A DNA stretch of 28,026 nt from an uncultured Campylobacter sp. (GTDB taxonomy: Bacteria > Campylobacterota > Campylobacteria > Campylobacterales > Campylobacteraceae): contig NZ_CALIMQ010000245.1 of assembly GCF_938045535.1 (NCBI RefSeq), positions 1 to 28,026 of the forward strand. The letters run 5' to 3'. This document shows positions 16,413-24,640 of this stretch, one piece after another. Position 1 is the first letter of the stretch. The number at the start of each line of letters is the position of its first letter. The position numbers were made by a program, and so were the translations under genes. The notes beneath the pieces are model-generated. The model made no database searches. It saw nothing but the letters and a program-made list of their open reading frames with translations, and was not told the origin of the DNA.

Positions 16413-17042
16413 TTGAACTCCTTGCCGATCGGAATTTTCTTGCAAGGAGCCGCGCTGATGCTCTCGCTCATCGTCGCGATCGGCGCGCAAAATATCTTCG
16501 TCATCTCCCAAGGTCTTGCAAAAAACCACGTCAAGGCTGTTTGCACGGTCTGCGCGCTAAGCGATGCCGTATTTACGGCCGTAGGGATATTTTTAATCGG
16601 CGGCGCTCTTAAGCAGGGCTCGCTTTTTACCCAAATTTTAGGCATAGGCGGGATCATATTTCTGCTCTGCTACGCGCTAAGCTCGTTTTTTAGCGCTTAT
16701 AAGGGCTCGCATTTTGCCAAGATTCAAAACTCTGCAAATAGCCCGCTGGCGCCCGTCGTAGCCAAAGCCCTTGCGGTTACGCTTCTAAATCCGCACGTGT
16801 ATTTAGACACCGTCGTGGTCGTGGGCTCGCTCGGCGCTACGATTGCAGATGCCCAAAAGCCGTGGTTTTACGCGGGAGTTATGTTTGTATCGTTTGCGTG
16901 GTTTTTCGGCTTGGGCTACGGCTCGCGGGCGCTTTCGAAGCTTTTTGCAAGCAGCAGAGCATGGCGTATAATCGACGCGCTGGTGGGAGTTTTGATGCTA
17001 TATATGGCGTATCTGATCGCGAAGTTTGTCTTTAAAATTTAA
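16413..17042 (+). CDS. LysE/ArgO-family amino-acid exporter
   Basis: A 209-residue inner-membrane protein with about six membrane segments. Family marks are VAIGAQNIFVISQGL near residue 20, the CALSDAVFTAVGIFLIGG helix, and LLNPHVYLDTVVVVGSLG at about 125-142, as in ArgO and LysE. These export arginine or lysine. Start is TTG with GAGG seven bases before it; the second TTG at codon 4 is less well placed. Length is usual. It starts ten bases after the previous stop and probably belongs to the same operon, though its chemistry is unrelated. Substrate cannot be told from sequence. Confidence 0.88.
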   Translation: MNSLPIGIFLQGAALMLSLIVAIGAQNIFVISQGLAKNHVKAVCTVCALSDAVFTAVGIFLIGGALKQGSLFTQILGIGGIIFLLCYALSSFFSAYKGSHFAKIQNSANSPLAPVVAKALAVTLLNPHVYLDTVVVVGSLGATIADAQKPWFYAGVMFVSFAWFFGLGYGSRALSKLFASSRAWRIIDALVGVLMLYMAYLIAKFVFKI

Positions 17043-17081
17043 AATTTAACGCTAAAATTCTGCATTCTTGATAAAGGATCT

Positions 17082-17570
17082 ATGATGAAAATTGAAATTG
17101 AAAGCGGGCTCGAACTAAAAGAGGCCTTGTGGCGCGTAGAGAAAGCTCTGCGACTAGTGACCGACAAGGACGGCAAAATCACATCGAGCGCGACGCTTTA
17201 CGTGGGCAAACATTCGCTTTTAAATTTACTCGATACCAACCAGATCGAAAATATCCAAAACGCTTATGCGCGCGCCAGAACGGAATTTCGCGCGGAGATG
17301 CTGGGCGTGCTGGAGGGCTTTTTATCGCAAGAGGACGCCGAGAAAAACGCCGAATACGCGCTATTTAATCAGCTCTACCAGATGGCGATGACTGCAGGCA
17401 GGAAGAGCGATATCTTTATCCACGTCCAAGGCATCAGCGAAAACGAGGTCGTGCTGCGCGTATACCAACGCTTCGAGCTGGAGAGCGGCGAGACAATCTA
17501 TTACGCAGGCGGTGAGTTTAGCTATACTCTGGATGAAAATTTCGGTAAAATTTATCGCTACGAAATTTGA
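17082..17570 (+). CDS. Hypothetical protein, Campylobacter type
   Basis: A 162-residue soluble protein of mixed alpha/beta composition. The N-terminal part has ELKEALWRVEKALRLVTDKDGKI; the C-terminal part looks like beta strands (NEVVLRVYQRFELESGETIYYAGGEFSYTLD). No signal peptide, membrane segment or metal motif. Two adjacent ATG codons occur (17082 and 17085); AAGGA is better spaced for the second. I do not recognise a family. The codon pattern and clean frame argue that it is a real gene. Confidence 0.65.
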   Translation: MMKIEIESGLELKEALWRVEKALRLVTDKDGKITSSATLYVGKHSLLNLLDTNQIENIQNAYARARTEFRAEMLGVLEGFLSQEDAEKNAEYALFNQLYQMAMTAGRKSDIFIHVQGISENEVVLRVYQRFELESGETIYYAGGEFSYTLDENFGKIYRYEI

Positions 17571-17572
17571 TT

Positions 17573-17680
17573 TTAGCGGTACGGCGCGAGATCAGGTGCC
17601 TCTTCGATCGTGAATATTACGTCCGCATTATGCTTCTTTGCCACAGCGCGTAAATTTAGACGCTCAAAACACAGGCGAGT
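17573..17680 (-). pseudogene. Gene fragment or very small ORF converging on the hypothetical gene
   Basis: On the minus strand 35 codons read as coding-like protein ending AVAKKHNADVIFTIEEAPD and LAPYR before a TAA. Upstream it is closed by another TAA (17681-17683), and no ATG is present; only CTG at about 17672-17674 could start it. The composition (AKKHNADVIFTIEEAP) is unlike the K/F/L-rich noise typical of non-coding DNA here. I read it as the C-terminal remnant of a decayed gene, or a very short peptide. Confidence 0.4.
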
Positions 17681-18074
17681 TTAAATTTAGGCAAACTTTC
17701 TGCAATGATAGAATTTCACCCGGTTAAAATTTATTGCGATTCCAAATTTAAAGCTACATGTAAATTTTTATCCTTCGATACGCAAATTTACCCTACTGCC
17801 CGCCCGCCTTCGAGTTTGCGCCTTGTTTTACGCTTGCCGAAATTTTTAAGTCGAGCTCGCATAAAATTTTATTTCTTAGGCACATAAATTTTGTCGGATC
17901 GCACTTTTATGCAAAAGAAAAGATAATTAAACGAAGCCGAATTTAACCAAGGCGCGTATATAGGAAGGCGAGCTCAAAGATGATACACTAGGTGGCGGTT
18001 TGCTGCCATTGCTTACTTTAAAAATTTTAAGCATTAATACGTGTAAAATGTAAAAACAAAGAAGTGAAAACGCA
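17681..18074. other. AT-rich stretch without a supported gene
   Basis: A 60-codon plus-strand frame at 17705-17887 is open but has no ribosome site and an F/K/R-rich composition typical of chance. The stretch holds several AAATTTA words. GTAAAATG near 18045 may be a weak -10 for the small gene at 18075. Confidence 0.5.
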
Positions 18075-18248
18075 ATGCAAAGCAGGAAAACTAGGATAAT
18101 AAAAGCACTGATCGGACTAGCGATAATGATCGCGGGAGTAGTGTTTAGTAGCTGGTGGGGGCTGGTCGGACTCGTGCCGTTTATCGTGGGCGTCACGGGA
18201 TTTTGTCCGGCTTGCTACTTTTTAAACCGCTGTTCGCTAAAGCGTTAA
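18075..18248 (+). CDS. Small DUF2892-type (YgaP-like) inner-membrane protein
   Basis: A 57-residue protein. Basic start MQSRKTRIIK, then two membrane segments: ALIGLAIMIAGVVF and GLVGLVPFIVGVTGF. SSWWGL and GFCPACYFLNRC follow the DUF2892 pattern, in which a Trp-Trp/Gly turn and a CP motif recur, as in the membrane part of YgaP. The reading frame fits that pattern end to end, which is why I believe it despite its size. The ribosome site (AAGAAGTG) is weak. Function unknown; YgaP itself is a rhodanese, and here only the membrane part is present. Confidence 0.75.
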   Translation: MQSRKTRIIKALIGLAIMIAGVVFSSWWGLVGLVPFIVGVTGFCPACYFLNRCSLKR

Positions 18249-18614
18249 ATTTAGCCGCGATATACGGTTTGCTGCGCGCCTGGGCAAGAAGCGCGATAAA
18301 TTTAGCAGCAAAGCGAGCTTTAAATTTTAAATTCTCCACGCCGTGCCGCGGAATGTTAAATTTAAACGAGCGCTTAAGGCTTAAAATTTTATCGCGCGAT
18401 GCAGGGCGGAAATTTAATCTCGTGCCGCCGTCGATCGGCATGCCGCTATCTGCGTAAAATTTTAGCACATGCCGCTTTCGGCGTTTTTGTTGGAACTGGC
18501 TTGCGCTCCGCGTCCGCCACAATCAAACTTCTATGATTAATTACACCTCGCCTCTTAAAATTCATCTTAAATTTGCTAAAATTGCAGCAAAATTTAAAAT
18601 TTAAAGGAGCTCAA
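18249..18614 (+). promoter_or_regulatory. Intergenic region with promoter of the carboxynorspermidine synthase gene
   Basis: No gene is credible. TAAAAT at 18577-18582, preceded by TTTGC, lies 33 bases before the ATG at 18615, and AAAGGAGC precedes the start. A minus-strand frame crossing 18193-18522 has a K/F/R-rich composition and no start signals, and it is taken as chance. Confidence 0.5.
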
Positions 18615-19826
18615 ATGTCAAATATCTTAATCATAGGCGCGGGCGGCGTGAGCCAAGTCGCGACCGTAAAATGCGCGATGAACGCGGACGTTTTTAGCAA
18701 GATCACCCTTGCAAGCCGCACCAAAAGCAAGTGCGACGCGATCGCTAAATTTATAAAAGACCGCTTGGGCGTCGCTATTGGCACCGCCCAGATCGACGCG
18801 GATGATACCGACGCAGTGATCGCGCTCATCAAAAAAACGGGCGCCGAGCTGCTGCTAAATGTCGCGCTGCCGTATCAAGATCTAACCCTCATGGACGCGT
18901 GCTCTCGCGCCGGCATCCCATACATCGATACCGCAAACTACGAGCACCCTGACACGGCGAAATTTGAATACAAGCTGCAGTGGGCGAAGGACGGCGAGTT
19001 TAAAGCCGCAAACACGATGGCGCTGCTAGGAAGCGGCTTTGATCCGGGCGTGACCAATGTATTTTGCGCTTATGCACAGCAAAATCTCTTTGACGAGATC
19101 GGCGAGATCGACATCTTAGACTGCAACGCAGGCGATCACGGATATCCGTTCGCGACGAATTTCAACCCCGAAATCAACCTGCGCGAAGTGAGCGCAAAGG
19201 GCCGCTACTGGGAGCGCGGCGAGTGGAAAGAAACGGGGCCGATGGAAATAATGTTCAAATGGGACTACCCGAAAGTCGGCGTCAAAGATAGCTACCTGCT
19301 CTATCACGAGGAGCTTGAAAGCCTTGTAAAAAACATCAAGGGGCTAAAACGAATCCGCTTTTTCATGACATTCGGACAGAGCTACCTAACCCACATGAAA
19401 TGCCTAGAAAACGTCGGCATGCTACGCATCGACGAGGTCGAGCATAACGGCGTAAAGATCGTGCCGATCCAGTTTCTAAAGACCTTGTTGCCTGATCCTG
19501 CGTCGCTAGGCCCTCGCACGAAGGGTAAAACCAACATCGGCTGCGTGATCCGAGGCTTAAAAGACGGCAAAGAGCGCCAGGTCTACATCTACAACGTCTG
19601 CGACCACGAGGCTTGCTACGCCGAGACGGGCGCACAGGCCGTGAGCTACACGACGGGCGTGCCTGCGATGATCGGCTCGATGATGGTCGCAAAGGGCATT
19701 TGGAGCGGTAAAGGCGTCTTTAACATGGAAAATTTCGACGCCAAGCCTTTCATGGACGAGCTAAATAAGCAGGGCTTGCCGTGGGAGATAATCGAAATGA
19801 AGCCAGGCGAGAGGTATGAGGTGTGA
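18615..19826 (+). CDS. Carboxynorspermidine synthase (saccharopine dehydrogenase family)
   Basis: A 403-residue NAD(P)H-dependent enzyme that joins aspartate semialdehyde to putrescine or diaminopropane in the alternative spermidine route. Rossmann motif IGAGGVSQVATVKCAM is at 6-21. Next come TLASRTKSKCDAIAKF, DTANYEHPDTAKFEY and ALLGSGFDPGVTNVFCAYA, then a central catalytic domain and GTGVPAMIGSMMVAKG-like end motifs (TTGVPAMIGSMM). The frame runs 14 codons further up, but ATG 18615 has AAAGGAGC before it and starts the Rossmann fold, so I use it. Campylobacter use this enzyme with NspC to make spermidine (Cj0172c type, from memory). nspC is not in the window. The next gene begins within eight bases. 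Confidence 0.88.
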   Translation: MSNILIIGAGGVSQVATVKCAMNADVFSKITLASRTKSKCDAIAKFIKDRLGVAIGTAQIDADDTDAVIALIKKTGAELLLNVALPYQDLTLMDACSRAGIPYIDTANYEHPDTAKFEYKLQWAKDGEFKAANTMALLGSGFDPGVTNVFCAYAQQNLFDEIGEIDILDCNAGDHGYPFATNFNPEINLREVSAKGRYWERGEWKETGPMEIMFKWDYPKVGVKDSYLLYHEELESLVKNIKGLKRIRFFMTFGQSYLTHMKCLENVGMLRIDEVEHNGVKIVPIQFLKTLLPDPASLGPRTKGKTNIGCVIRGLKDGKERQVYIYNVCDHEACYAETGAQAVSYTTGVPAMIGSMMVAKGIWSGKGVFNMENFDAKPFMDELNKQGLPWEIIEMKPGERYEV

Positions 19827-19828
19827 GT

Positions 19829-20725
19829 ATGGGATTTATCCAAGAAATTATAAATAAAATATTAAATCTTTTAAAGCCTAAGCTTGAAAGTCTTGAAGCT
19901 AAATTTTATTTTTTTGGTATTCCTATAATATCCGTTTCAAGATTAATGTTTAAAATACAAAATAATATATTTATTATTATTTTATTCTCAATTGGTATAT
20001 TATTATTATGCGCAGGAGTTTTGGTCTGGTGTTTTAGTTTATTGAAAAGGAAATGGGTTGTAAACTTAGTGAAAGTTTTCTTGGTTTTACTAAATGTTCC
20101 AACTTATTTTTTGGCAGAATTTATATCTAGAAATTTAATTGCTGAAACAATATATTTGCCCGTAAGGGATTTTGATTTTACTTTAAAAATTTTAACTTCT
20201 ATTTTTTATATACCTATAGCTATTTACTTATCTTGTATTTTTTTAATAGTAATGGCTTTTTTGGCGATGATTGTTGGTATGATAATAGATATGGTAAGCT
20301 CTAATTTGGCTAAATTTAAACATAAATATGAATTACAACTAATACACTTTTGTAGAATAGCAGGGATATTTTTAATTGCATCAATTGCACATTCTGTTTC
20401 TAGCAGTGTTATTATTTATAGTATTTCCAGCAACCCACTTGTATCAAAAACTATAAAATATATAGCCTTTTATGGTGATTATCAATTAATGAAAAATTAT
20501 CCTGATGCAAAAGAGGAAGAGCGTATAATATTACATGAAAATGGCGTAATTTCATCTGCAAGTCAAGATAATGACGAAATAGTAATAGAAAATTTGAGGA
20601 ATAGAATTCTGTGTAATCTTTATGCCATTAAGACTATGAAAGAGCTTTGTAAAAATTATTATTACTTTCTTGTGCGATGCTTGCGGCGTTTTCTGCGGGT
20701 ACGCCGTGGTCGATGCCTTGGATAA
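19829..20725 (+). CDS. AT-rich multi-pass membrane protein, probably acquired; C terminus altered
   Basis: A 298-residue protein; a GTG at 19823 is the alternative start. By eye GC is about 25% over most of the gene, against roughly half in the neighbours, so it looks foreign. It is rich in Ile, Phe and Leu. Membrane segments are at about 48-70, 78-100, 125-160 (long, perhaps two) and 175-200, followed by a soluble part with DYQLMKNYPDAKEEERIILHENG and DEIVIENLRNRILCNLYA. The last 15 residues (VRCLRRFLRVRRGRCLG) come from GC-rich DNA read in the wrong frame, so the natural C terminus is lost or replaced. I do not know the family. Confidence 0.65.
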   Translation: MGFIQEIINKILNLLKPKLESLEAKFYFFGIPIISVSRLMFKIQNNIFIIILFSIGILLLCAGVLVWCFSLLKRKWVVNLVKVFLVLLNVPTYFLAEFISRNLIAETIYLPVRDFDFTLKILTSIFYIPIAIYLSCIFLIVMAFLAMIVGMIIDMVSSNLAKFKHKYELQLIHFCRIAGIFLIASIAHSVSSSVIIYSISSNPLVSKTIKYIAFYGDYQLMKNYPDAKEEERIILHENGVISSASQDNDEIVIENLRNRILCNLYAIKTMKELCKNYYYFLVRCLRRFLRVRRGRCLG

Positions 20726-20775
20726 TAGCCCTGTTTGTTTGGTTAAGCGCGCTCGCGGCGTATTTTAATAAGTAA
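20671..20775 (+). pseudogene. C-terminal remnant of an older membrane-protein gene
   Basis: In a frame different from the AT-rich gene, 34 codons from about 20671 read CAMLAAFSAGTPWSMPWIIA then LFVWLSALAAYFNK and a TAA at 20773-20775. This is a typical amphipathic and hydrophobic C terminus, in DNA of normal host GC. It has no start of its own that fits (ATG 20677 lacks a ribosome site). The GC step lies just before it, which suggests the AT-rich gene landed in this gene and removed its front. Confidence 0.55.
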
Positions 20776-20785
20776 ATTTTAAATT

Positions 20786-20810
20786 ACGGCGAAATTTTAT
20801 AATTTGCCGT
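20786..20810 (+). terminator. Hairpin after the gene remnant
   Basis: ACGGC (20786) and AAATT pair with AATTT and GCCGT (ending 20810), with one bulged G. It would be the terminator of the older gene, but a proper T-run is missing. Confidence 0.4.
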
Positions 20811-20898
20811 CGCGTTCGGCTCTGTTTTAAACAGACGGGCGGTTTCTTAAATTTAAACTCTAGCTAAATTTAGACCGAAATTTTTAAGTAAACTTTGC

Positions 20899-20904
20899 TA
20901 TAAT
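20899..20904 (+). promoter_or_regulatory. Promoter -10 box of the small secreted protein gene
   Basis: A perfect TATAAT preceded by TTTGC, 31 bases before the ATG at 20936. This is a typical extended -10 for the group. Confidence 0.65.
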
Positions 20905-20935
20905 CGCCGCAATTTTGAAAAACCAAGGAGAAAAT

Positions 20936-21310
20936 ATGAAATTGATTTACGCCGCTTGCGTGCTGGTCGCGTTTGCTTCGGCTCAGACCGAAACTGTGCA
21001 GGTGCCGGACTTTGCCAAAAGCTCGATGAAGACGCATGAGCAGGCCGAGGAAAAACTAATCGCAAATGCCTTAAAAGGCGATCTAAGCCAGATCGCAAGC
21101 GACCTAAAGATCGATAAAACGCTAAAGGGCGGCGAGTCGCTTGTCATTAACGGCGCGCATTACAGGACGATCGAGGGCGACAGCACGCAGTGGAAAGAGG
21201 GTGATGCCGTGCGCCTGCTAAGCGGCAATAAGGACGGCAGATGCCTAAGCTCGATCATGCTCAATCTGCGCACGAAAACCGTCTGTAAATTTATGTGCGA
21301 CGCGTATTAA
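20936..21310 (+). CDS. Small secreted protein of unknown function
   Basis: A 124-residue protein. Signal peptide MKLIYAACVLVAFASAQ is at 1-17, then a helical, charged segment (KTHEQAEEKLIANALKGDLSQIASDL) and a beta-rich end (GGESLVINGAHYRTIEGD; EGDAVRLLSGN). The last 25 residues hold three cysteines (DGRCLSS, VCKFMCDAY), likely disulfide-bonded in the periplasm, for which the DsbC-like protein could matter. The frame opens seven codons earlier, but AAGGAG sits just before ATG 20936 and gives a proper signal peptide. I do not recognise the family. Confidence 0.75.
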   Translation: MKLIYAACVLVAFASAQTETVQVPDFAKSSMKTHEQAEEKLIANALKGDLSQIASDLKIDKTLKGGESLVINGAHYRTIEGDSTQWKEGDAVRLLSGNKDGRCLSSIMLNLRTKTVCKFMCDAY

Positions 21311-21434
21311 ATCGCGTAAATTTCATACTTTATAACGCGAGCGAGATGGATTAAATTTCGGTTTGCTCGCGCCATCCGCAGTAATTTGTCGTATAAATTT
21401 CTACATCTCGCATCGCAAATCAGGTAAATTCTGC

Positions 21435-21440
21435 TATAAT
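21435..21440 (+). promoter_or_regulatory. Promoter -10 box upstream of pglB
   Basis: A perfect TATAAT preceded by TCTGC lies 120 bases before the pglB start, in a 250-base gap without a gene. Confidence 0.55.
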
Positions 21441-21560
21441 AAACGGAAATTAAACAATGTCGTTAAAGACGCAACGCGGGCGTGATAAAGCGAGTAAAAT
21501 TTGTAGAGGCAAATTTTAACCCTGTCGCTCGGTACTTCAAACGGCAAATCAAGGAAAAAG

Positions 21561-23720
21561 ATGCAAAAATTTAGAATTACAAACGGCGAATGTTCGCGCA
21601 TGGATATTTTTCTGATCATGACGCTGGTTTATATATTCGGCGTGGCGTGCAGGTTTTTTTGGATATATTGGGCTAGCGGGATTGAGCAGTTTTCTTTCGA
21701 CGGCGAGCTCATTATGACCACAAACGACGCCTTTGCGAACGCCGAGGGCGCGCGCGATATGATAGCGGGCTTTCATCAACCTGGCGATCTTAGCCCGTAC
21801 GGCGCGTCGATCCCAACTCTGGCATTTTTAATTAGCAAAATTTTGCCCGTCAGTCTAAATAGCATTACGATCTATATGAGCGTGTTTTTAGCGTCGCTGG
21901 TGGCCGTGCCGATTATTTTGATAGCAAAAGAGTATAAGATCCTAGGCGCAGGCATTATCGCGGCGCTGCTTGCCACCATATTGCCGGGATATTATATGAG
22001 GACGTTAGGTGGATATTTCGATAGCGATATGTTAAATATCGTCCTGCCGATGCTGACAATCTGGGCTCTAATCAGACTCACTCAAAACGGCTCGCAGCTA
22101 AATTTAATCTTGCCCGCGGTCTTTATGGCGCTTTATAGCTGGTGGTATCCAAGCTCGTATTCGTTAAATTTAGCCATAATGGGCATGTTTTTATTTTACA
22201 CTTTGATATTTGATAGACGAAATGAGATAAATTACAAAGCTACGATTCTTATGGCGGTAGCGGTGATAAATTTTAAAACATACTATGGCGACTATACGAT
22301 AATAGTAAATTATATTTTATTGCTGAGAATTGCGCTTATCGCGTCGTTATATTTTTTAATGATTAAAATTCCGAATTCCCAAAACAAAAAAATTCTTTGG
22401 ATATCGGGTGGTTTGGTAATTGCTTTATTTATATATTTCGGTGGGCTTGATCCTGTCTTAAGTAAAATGAAAGCATATCTTGGCAAGAGCGCTGGCAAAG
22501 TATCGGGTACTTTTTATTTCTATGGGGTTGGAAACACAATCAACGAGGTAGCAAATACGGATTTTATGAAATTTATGGGCTATTCCAGTGGCAATATTTC
22601 TATATTTATATGCGCTATGGCGGGCTTAATTCTTATGTTTATTAAATTTCGCTCGTTTATTTTGGCTTTGCCAATGCTATTGCTTGGATTTTTAGCATTT
22701 TTCGGAGGAGTTAGATTTACGATGTATATCACGCCGATAATTGCTTTTGGCTTTGCTTATTTTCTATATTTTACTTTAAATTATTTTGAGATACGAGTTT
22801 GGCTTAGAAATTCTATGCTAATTGTGCTGACTTGCTTGGCGCTGCTACCAAGTCTAGATTATATTTATAAATTTCGTGTCGCGCCCGTGCTTATGAGGGG
22901 CGCCGTGGCTTCGCTTGCCGAGCTGAAAAATAAAGTAGACAGAGAGGATTATGTGGTTTCGTGGTGGGACTACGGGTATTTGATCAGATATTATGCCGAC
23001 GTAAAAGTGGTGGCTGACCCTGGGGGTAGGCAGTTTGGAGATTACGCATTTTTAACGGCGTTTTCTTTTAATAAAGATCAGATAAGCTCGGCTAATATGG
23101 CGAGGCTAAATGTCGAATATATCGAAAGGCGTATGAATGAAAATTTTAGCTCGAGCTTGCTGCAAATGCAAAAGGATTATAATGAGCCTGATATCAATAA
23201 ATTTTTAAAATCCCTGGAAGATAAAAATTTTAAACTCCCTCAAAAAACCAGAGAGGTATATTATTACTTCGTACCGCATATGCTAGATATTCTACCGAAT
23301 ATTTTGAAATTTTCCACTATCGATATAGCTACGGGAAGGGAATTCTGGACGCCATTTATTCATGTGGGTTATGATATTAGAATGGGTAAAGATGGAGTGA
23401 GTATCATAGTAAATGATGAGTGTACGCTACCTAGCGCCGATCCGGAATATCTAATTTTTAACGGCAAAAAGGAACCTATCAATTCCTATTATCAGGTAGG
23501 CGAAGTAAACGGCAAACTCGTCAAATTATCTAAGCAGATAGATAAAAATTCTAATCTTTACGTGATATTTTTACCGGATTACCAAAGAATTTTAATCTTA
23601 GATAAAAAGGTATTTGAGTCAGCATTTATCCAACTTTTTGTGCTGGAAAACTATGATAAAGATCTGTTTGAGCCCGTTTATTTAAGTAATTATGCGCGGA
23701 TTTACAAGTTATTAAGATAA
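21561..23720 (+). CDS. pglB: Undecaprenyl-diphosphooligosaccharide-protein glycosyltransferase (STT3/PglB)
   Basis: A 719-residue integral membrane enzyme (C. jejuni PglB is 713) that moves the lipid-linked heptasaccharide to Asn in D/E-x-N-x-S/T sites in the periplasm. It has about 13 membrane segments. First external-loop motif: NDAFANAEGARDM with Asp near 56. DxD-type motif: GYFDSDM. Loop glutamate: NTINEVANTDF, the equivalent of E319. GGVRFTMY carries the lipid-phosphate Arg. WWDYGY at 468-473 is the sequon-Ser/Thr-binding motif, followed by YADVKVVADPGG. All catalytic marks are present, so it should be active. Start ATG 21561 follows AAGGAAAAAG. From about 22.2 kb the DNA is more AT-rich than its neighbours. 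No other pgl gene is next to it, so it lies apart from the usual pgl cluster. Confidence 0.95.
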   Translation: MQKFRITNGECSRMDIFLIMTLVYIFGVACRFFWIYWASGIEQFSFDGELIMTTNDAFANAEGARDMIAGFHQPGDLSPYGASIPTLAFLISKILPVSLNSITIYMSVFLASLVAVPIILIAKEYKILGAGIIAALLATILPGYYMRTLGGYFDSDMLNIVLPMLTIWALIRLTQNGSQLNLILPAVFMALYSWWYPSSYSLNLAIMGMFLFYTLIFDRRNEINYKATILMAVAVINFKTYYGDYTIIVNYILLLRIALIASLYFLMIKIPNSQNKKILWISGGLVIALFIYFGGLDPVLSKMKAYLGKSAGKVSGTFYFYGVGNTINEVANTDFMKFMGYSSGNISIFICAMAGLILMFIKFRSFILALPMLLLGFLAFFGGVRFTMYITPIIAFGFAYFLYFTLNYFEIRVWLRNSMLIVLTCLALLPSLDYIYKFRVAPVLMRGAVASLAELKNKVDREDYVVSWWDYGYLIRYYADVKVVADPGGRQFGDYAFLTAFSFNKDQISSANMARLNVEYIERRMNENFSSSLLQMQKDYNEPDINKFLKSLEDKNFKLPQKTREVYYYFVPHMLDILPNILKFSTIDIATGREFWTPFIHVGYDIRMGKDGVSIIVNDECTLPSADPEYLIFNGKKEPINSYYQVGEVNGKLVKLSKQIDKNSNLYVIFLPDYQRILILDKKVFESAFIQLFVLENYDKDLFEPVYLSNYARIYKLLR

Positions 23721-23799
23721 ATTTATATTCAGAGGAATATTGCGTAAATTCTTATTGCATTGTGCTTTTACAAAGCGTATATTACTAAGCGATAAAATT

Positions 23800-23805
23800 T
23801 ATAAT
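23800..23805 (+). promoter_or_regulatory. Candidate -10 box upstream of the outer-membrane barrel gene
   Basis: TATAAT in a long AT-rich gap (23721-23974) without a gene, 170 bases before the ATG at 23975. The distance would give a long leader; another start site may lie closer. Confidence 0.35.
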
Positions 23806-23974
23806 GTAAATTATATGCTGAGATTTAGAATTTATACTGGCTATAAATAAATTACAAAAATACTTAAAATTTTGTCACTAAAAATCGTAAATGTTATGTA
23901 TTTACTTTAAATTTAGCCTAGGTTTCGAAGCGTGTCGCTATCATTGAGATGAAATTTCACCGAAAGGAGTAAAT

Positions 23975-24559
23975 ATGAGAAATTTAGTTGCAAGAGTGGC
24001 GCTTCTTGGCTCTTTAGCTGCAGTAAGCGCGATGGCGGAGGGACTTTTCATAGGCGGCGAAGGCGGATACAATTTCAAAAACCAAGCTGCAGGTTTTGAT
24101 GACGGACAGCCGCAAATCGGCGTTAAAGCCGGATATGACTTCGGCACGTTTAGAGCTTACGGCGGGTATTTTTACGGATTTAAGGGCGAGGATTCTAGCT
24201 CGAATGCCAATTCGAAAAGAAAGGTTAAATGGAGCACACACGATTTCGTAGCTGGTGCGGATTTTACGCCGGAGCTTTTCGGTAGATTTAAGCTAGTCCT
24301 AGGCGCTTACGCTGGGCTTTCGGTGCTAGATACTGAAGTTAAAATAGACTATAGCAATGGCGGTTGGGTTAGAGCGGACGATACGCTGGGCGGCTTTATT
24401 TTGGGCGGCAAGATAGGTACCGCATATGAGTTTGGCTCCAATAGCGAGATTGAAATGGGCTTTAAAGCAAGCAAGGCGTGGTATAAAGACGGCGATTATA
24501 TCGAAGATAACGACGGTAAAAAATACGGCGTTTACGCAGGATATAATTATAAATTCTAA
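23975..24559 (+). CDS. Small outer-membrane beta-barrel protein (opacity/OmpA-barrel type)
   Basis: A 194-residue protein with signal peptide MRNLVARVALLGSLAAVSAMA and mature start EGLFIGGEGGYNF. Strands alternate polar and aromatic residues (QIGVKAGYDFGTFRAYGGYF; FKLVLGAYAGLSVLDTEVKI; YGVYAGYNYKF) and it ends in Phe, the usual BAM recognition signal. This fits an 8-strand barrel of the opacity-like family. AAAGGAG lies upstream of the ATG. It is a stand-alone gene with its own leader and a hairpin after it. Function unknown; such proteins often act in adhesion or as minor surface antigens. Confidence 0.82.
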   Translation: MRNLVARVALLGSLAAVSAMAEGLFIGGEGGYNFKNQAAGFDDGQPQIGVKAGYDFGTFRAYGGYFYGFKGEDSSSNANSKRKVKWSTHDFVAGADFTPELFGRFKLVLGAYAGLSVLDTEVKIDYSNGGWVRADDTLGGFILGGKIGTAYEFGSNSEIEMGFKASKAWYKDGDYIEDNDGKKYGVYAGYNYKF

Positions 24560-24640
24560 GAATTTTCATATTTGAGGCGTTGCACTACTTTCATAGAGCC
24601 TTGATGCTCAGTGGCTTTGCGGTGTGTCGGGTAAGGCTAG

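Noticed and set aside
17705..17887. 60-codon plus-strand open frame
   Set aside because: No ribosome site, no domain, and a composition like noise.
18193..18522. 109-codon minus-strand open frame
   Set aside because: It overlaps the convincing DUF2892-like gene, has no ribosome site, and its K/F/R-rich composition is typical of chance translation of this AT-rich, AAATTT-filled DNA.
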